Assembly: GCA_951813295.1 (NCBI GenBank)
Contig: CATOTI010000002.1
Coordinates: 2,108,001 to 2,172,000, forward strand
From: an uncultured Pseudomonadales bacterium
GTDB lineage: Bacteria > Pseudomonadota > Gammaproteobacteria > Pseudomonadales > Azotimanducaceae
Direction of reading: 5' to 3'
DNA: 64,000 bases
Shown: piece after piece, positions 61,174-64,000 of the stretch
Numbering within the stretch: position 1 is the stretch's first letter
Layout of the letters: each line of letters begins with the position of its first letter
The notes under the pieces: model-generated
What the model was told of the DNA's origin: nothing
What the model saw: the letters and a program-made list of their open reading frames with translations, nothing else
Database searches by the model: none
Made by a program: the position numbers and the translations under genes

Positions 61174-61662
61174 TCAACGCTCCTGCTTGAACATCTTGAG
61201 CATGCGATCAGTGATCAGGAATCCACTGACGATGTTCGTGACCGAGGCAAAGAGCGCGATCAGGCCGAGAATCTGAATCATAGGCGGCGAATCGGGGCCG
61301 GCGACGAGGATCGCGCCGACGACGGCGATGGCCGAGATGGCGTTCGTGAGCGACATGAGCGGCGTGTGCAAAAGACGCGATACCCGTCGAATCACGCCGA
61401 GGCCGATGAACGACGAGAGCACGAAGACAAACGTCATCCCCCAATAGTCCGGTTGGCCGCTGCCGTGGCTGGTGTCGGCTGCCGCGGCGACGTCTGCGGG
61501 CGCGCCGGCGCTGTAGGCGGTGATGGCCAGGCCGCCGACTACGACGACGCAGGACAAAGCCACGATCATTCGCCGCGGCAGGAAGCGTCCTGGTGGGGTG
61601 TTGGAAGTTGCGGCATCCGCGGAGTGGGCACGTTCGTCACCCGATTGGGTTGGACTGGGCAA
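61174..61662 (-). CDS. pntA2: NAD(P) transhydrogenase subunit alpha, membrane part
   Basis: A 162-residue protein. Residues about 70-162 are the usual alpha2 part with three helices, containing LLHTPLMSLTNAISAIAVVG and NIVSGFLITDRMLKMFK. The first 70 residues are unusual: a polar stretch then an extra hydrophobic helix (about 33-51, VALSCVVVVGGLAITAYSA). An internal ATG at 61569 would drop the polar lead but keep the helix. It lies between pntA1 and pntB. Confidence 0.9.
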   Translation of the reverse strand: MPSPTQSGDERAHSADAATSNTPPGRFLPRRMIVALSCVVVVGGLAITAYSAGAPADVAAAADTSHGSGQPDYWGMTFVFVLSSFIGLGVIRRVSRLLHTPLMSLTNAISAIAVVGAILVAGPDSPPMIQILGLIALFASVTNIVSGFLITDRMLKMFKQER

Positions 61663-61674
61663 AATCAGACTCCC

Positions 61675-62817
61675 TTAGTTGGACTTCAGCGCGTCGAGGG
61701 TTCGTTCGTGCACGATCTGACCACCGTTCGTAATCAAGCTGCCCGCCAAAATGTCGTCTTCGGCATCGAACGAGAAGCTGCCTTCCTCGGAGAAGGTCTC
61801 GAGGAAACTCGTGAGATTGCGCGAAAAGAGCAGGCTCGAATGCTCGGGCAGGGTCGCGGCAAGATTCAGTGGCGCGATGATCGTGACGCCGTCGACGACG
61901 GTCGTCTCGCCGGGCGTCGCTACTTCGACGTTGCACCCGCCGTCCGCGGCGAGGTCCACGATGACCGAACCGGCGCGCATGCTCGCGACCATTTCGGCGT
62001 TGACGAGCTTCGGCGCGAATACGCCGCCGATGAGGGCGGTCGTGATCACGACGTCGGCTTTGGCGACTTCGTCGATCAGCATTTCGCGCTGACGCGCCTG
62101 GTCTTCGGCCGTGAGTTCTTTAGCGTAGCCGCCGCCGGCGGACGCGTCTTCGTCCAACTCGATGCCGACGTACTTGCCGCCGACACTTTCGATCTGTTCT
62201 TTGACCTCGGGGCGAACATCCGTCGCCGTCACTTGGGCGCCGAGGCGCTTGGCGGTGGCGATCGCCTGAAGACCGGCCACGGCCGCGCCGATGACGAACA
62301 CCTTGGCCGGGAAAACCGTTCCCGCGGCGGAACTCAACATCGGGAAGTACTTGCCGAGTTCGCTGGCGGCCAGGAGCACGCCCTTGTAGCCACTGATGCT
62401 GTTCATGGACGACAAGGTGTCCATGGCCTGCGCGCGTGTGGTTCGCGGAATCGCGTCGGTAGAGAAAGATTGTGCGCCGCTCTCGGCGAGCGCCTGGGTG
62501 AGTTCCAGATTTCGAAGTGGCATCAGCGAGCCGAGGACGACGGTGCCGGGCTTCAACCAGCCGATCGCGTCGCGTTCGGTTTCGTTCGTCAACGCGTTGA
62601 CGGTTGCGACGATGTCCGCGCCGCCGACGAGGGCCGCTGCGTCACTCGCGATGTCGGCGCCGGATTGACTGTACATCTCGTCCGTGTAGCCGGATTCTGC
62701 GCCGGCCCCGGATTCGACACTGATCGCGAAACCCGCTTTGACGAGTTTGGTGCAGGATTCGGGCACGAGCGCGACACGACGTTCACCCGCTCGTTCACGC
62801 AGTACAGCAATTCTCAC
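61675..62817 (-). CDS. pntA1: NAD(P) transhydrogenase subunit alpha, NAD-binding part
   Basis: A 380-residue soluble subunit that binds NAD(H). Family blocks: VLRERAGERRVALVPE, the RQREMLIDEVAKADVVITTA region and VIVDLAADGGCNVE. The Rossmann loop reads V-I-G-A-A-V-A-G-L-Q where most relatives have G-A-G-V-A-G. It is the first gene of the operon, on the minus strand; pntA2 starts 12 bp after it. The split alpha subunit is common in proteobacteria other than enterics. Confidence 0.95.
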   Translation of the reverse strand: MRIAVLRERAGERRVALVPESCTKLVKAGFAISVESGAGAESGYTDEMYSQSGADIASDAAALVGGADIVATVNALTNETERDAIGWLKPGTVVLGSLMPLRNLELTQALAESGAQSFSTDAIPRTTRAQAMDTLSSMNSISGYKGVLLAASELGKYFPMLSSAAGTVFPAKVFVIGAAVAGLQAIATAKRLGAQVTATDVRPEVKEQIESVGGKYVGIELDEDASAGGGYAKELTAEDQARQREMLIDEVAKADVVITTALIGGVFAPKLVNAEMVASMRAGSVIVDLAADGGCNVEVATPGETTVVDGVTIIAPLNLAATLPEHSSLLFSRNLTSFLETFSEEGSFSFDAEDDILAGSLITNGGQIVHERTLDALKSN

Positions 62818-62925
62818 AAAGCCTCCGGTATCACCTCCGCGCCCAAGAGACTTCGCGCGAAACGGCGGAATTTTCCGGAATCGTTTTTAACAGTCAATTG
62901 AGCGGACGGAATAGGTCAAATAGCC

Positions 62926-63444
62926 GTGGGGAACCTATCTCATTTCGACCCGGGTTGGCATCAGACAATTGCGGAACCGCTCGATACGAGCATCGACGGC
63001 CTCGTGCTGCGTCGCGTCGATGGCGCGCTCGGCCACAAGCTGGCGGGTCTGGTTGGCGCCAACGCCGCTCATCTGACGCGCCACGGCGACTATGTCGACC
63101 TCGTCGCGATGACCCGGGCAGAACTCGTCTCGCATTACGTCGGCGCGGGCGTCTTTGAGGCCGCGCTGGTCAGTGATGATCGCGTGCACGGTACTGCGTC
63201 GCTCATGCGTTATCGGCCGGATGTCTTCGGCATTGGCTATTGGTTAGCGGCGGACTCGACCGGTCGGGGATTCGCGACGGCGGCCGCATCTGCGCTCATC
63301 GATGTCGCGTGCACGTTCGGCGCGACGGAAGTATGGGCGGGGATCCGGGCCACGAACGCGGCGAGCAACGCGGTGGTCGAGCGGCTTGGCTTCGCGTTGG
63401 CCCGTCGACAACCCACGCACTTGAGTTATCGTCGAGAGCTCTAG
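62926..63444 (+). CDS. GNAT acetyltransferase (RimJ/RimL-like)
   Basis: A 172-residue acetyltransferase. The acetyl-CoA site is GYWLAADSTGRGFATAAA (with R-G-x-A), followed by EVWAGIRATNAASNAVVERL and GFAL, the RimJ/RimL-type end. It opens at GTG 62926. The 109-bp gap to divergent pntA1 holds no clear gene. Its substrate may be a ribosomal protein or small amine. Confidence 0.82.
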   Translation: MGNLSHFDPGWHQTIAEPLDTSIDGLVLRRVDGALGHKLAGLVGANAAHLTRHGDYVDLVAMTRAELVSHYVGAGVFEAALVSDDRVHGTASLMRYRPDVFGIGYWLAADSTGRGFATAAASALIDVACTFGATEVWAGIRATNAASNAVVERLGFALARRQPTHLSYRREL

Positions 63445-63469
63445 CGTTCAGAGCGGAAAGGAGATGGCG

Positions 63470-64000
63470 ATGAGTCCGACGATTGTCGATTCTGCGAGCT
63501 GGCAACGCGCCCGGAGTGATCTCTTGCGACGTGAGAAAGCCGTGACGCGGGAACTCGATTCGCTCGCGCGTGCGCGTCAGGCCATGCCCTGGGTGAAGGT
63601 CGAAAAGAGCTATCGATTTCAGACCGACGACGGCGAGGTGGGCTTAGAAGGGCTCTTCGGCGAGCACGACCAACTCGTCATCTATCACTTCATGTTCGGC
63701 CCGGATTGGGAAGATCCTTGCCCCGGCTGCTCGGCCTGGATGAGTGCTTACGACGGCACGTCGAACGGGCTGGAGGCGCACAACGCGACCCTCGTTGCCG
63801 TCTCGCGCGCCGGCCGTGAGGCGATCGACCGTATTCGGGCGTCACGCGGCTGGCGGTTTCCCTGGGCGACGTCGCTCGATGATTTCAACTTCGACTATCA
63901 CGCGTCCGCCCGGGAGGGTGAAGAAACACACGTGGTCGGTGATGAAGAGATCGGCTTCTGGAAGGGCGAGAATCACGGTGTGAGCGTTTTCGCCAAGCAC
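63470..64000 (+). CDS. DUF899 thioredoxin-like protein, C-terminally truncated by the window
   Basis: The first 177 codons of a DUF899 protein (full length usually about 230-260). Motifs: LLRREKAVTRELDSLARAR, LPW-type PWVKVEKSYRF, LVIYHFMFGPDWEDPCPGCS with its C-x2-C, and GWRFPWATSLDDFNFDY. The ATG at 63470 has AAAGGAG six bases upstream; ATG 63464 is too close to it. Function of DUF899 is unknown; the fold is thioredoxin-like. Confidence 0.85.
   Translation, partial: MSPTIVDSASWQRARSDLLRREKAVTRELDSLARARQAMPWVKVEKSYRFQTDDGEVGLEGLFGEHDQLVIYHFMFGPDWEDPCPGCSAWMSAYDGTSNGLEAHNATLVAVSRAGREAIDRIRASRGWRFPWATSLDDFNFDYHASAREGEETHVVGDEEIGFWKGENHGVSVFAKH

Noticed and set aside
60105..62901. Plus-strand open frames opposite pntB and pntA
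   Set aside because: Both are compositional mirrors of the transhydrogenase genes, whose motifs are unambiguous.

Overview
The window is a 64-kb, gene-dense, GC-rich piece of a Gram-negative bacterial chromosome. A gammaproteobacterium, probably an environmental or marine heterotroph, is the best guess. This rests on an LpxL/HtrB-type lipid A acyltransferase, lipoproteins, a fused NuoCD subunit, a NuoB that opens with the proteobacterial MQWRL-type sequence, ribosomal protein THX, and proton-translocating transhydrogenase genes. I could not run a taxonomic search, so the placement is inference. TTG starts are common (about 10117, 19572, 25105, 32225, 35403, 58188). I saw no tRNA, rRNA, CRISPR array, insertion sequence or phage gene.

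Layout. 1-2.9 kb: an MBL-fold gene cut by the window edge, a phosphomannose-isomerase-like cupin, and a DNA alkylation repair pair (Ada-AraC-AlkA fusion plus Ogt). 2.9-7.3 kb, minus strand: a tightly packed series running class II aldolase, mtnA, greB, a secreted EF-hand protein, an ECF sigma factor, a putative anti-sigma factor and a Metal_resist-type protein. 7.4-10.5 kb: TauD-type dioxygenase, an LplT-PlsC fusion and a small unknown protein. 10.6-14.9 kb: a large secreted SPOR/DUF5916 protein, DUF427, GNAT and RibH. 14.9-17.6 kb: a divergent citrate synthase, a divergently transcribed LysR regulator and a DUF2306 membrane protein. 17.7-24.1 kb: a GH20 hexosaminidase with a NahK-like sugar kinase, a small in-frame ORF, a lipoprotein amidase, an unknown protein and a phytanoyl-CoA dioxygenase pair. 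24.1-35.1 kb: lipid A acyltransferase, TonB-domain lipoprotein, reductase, Baeyer-Villiger-type monooxygenase, amidase, nitroreductase, cupin, AlkD, THX, a degenerate MBL-fold protein and NAD synthetase. 35.4-43.2 kb: a paired acyl-CoA dehydrogenase set, GFA proteins, a sialidase-like protein, a ThuA and Gfo/Idh/MocA pair, and small conserved proteins.

43.5-58.1 kb is a complete complex I operon (nuoA, B, CD, E-N; 13 genes), followed by a CtBP-like hydroxyacid dehydrogenase. A 560-bp noncoding block (23-bp tandem repeats plus several GC hairpins) separates it from a three-gene transhydrogenase operon (pntA1, pntA2, pntB) on the other strand. The window ends with a GNAT gene and a truncated DUF899 gene. 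Complex I and transhydrogenase thus lie close together, linking NADH oxidation and NADPH supply.

The most interesting points are these: an mtnA plus class II aldolase pair that suggests a DHAP-type methylthioribose shunt; a citrate synthase with Glu at the usual catalytic Asp position; a secreted MBL-fold protein with a broken zinc motif; two secreted proteins with no ordinary start codon next to their signal peptides; a coding-like ORF continuing in frame past the stop of the NahK-like gene; and the repeat/hairpin block near 59.2-59.7 kb. I did not find a clearly new defence or mobile system.
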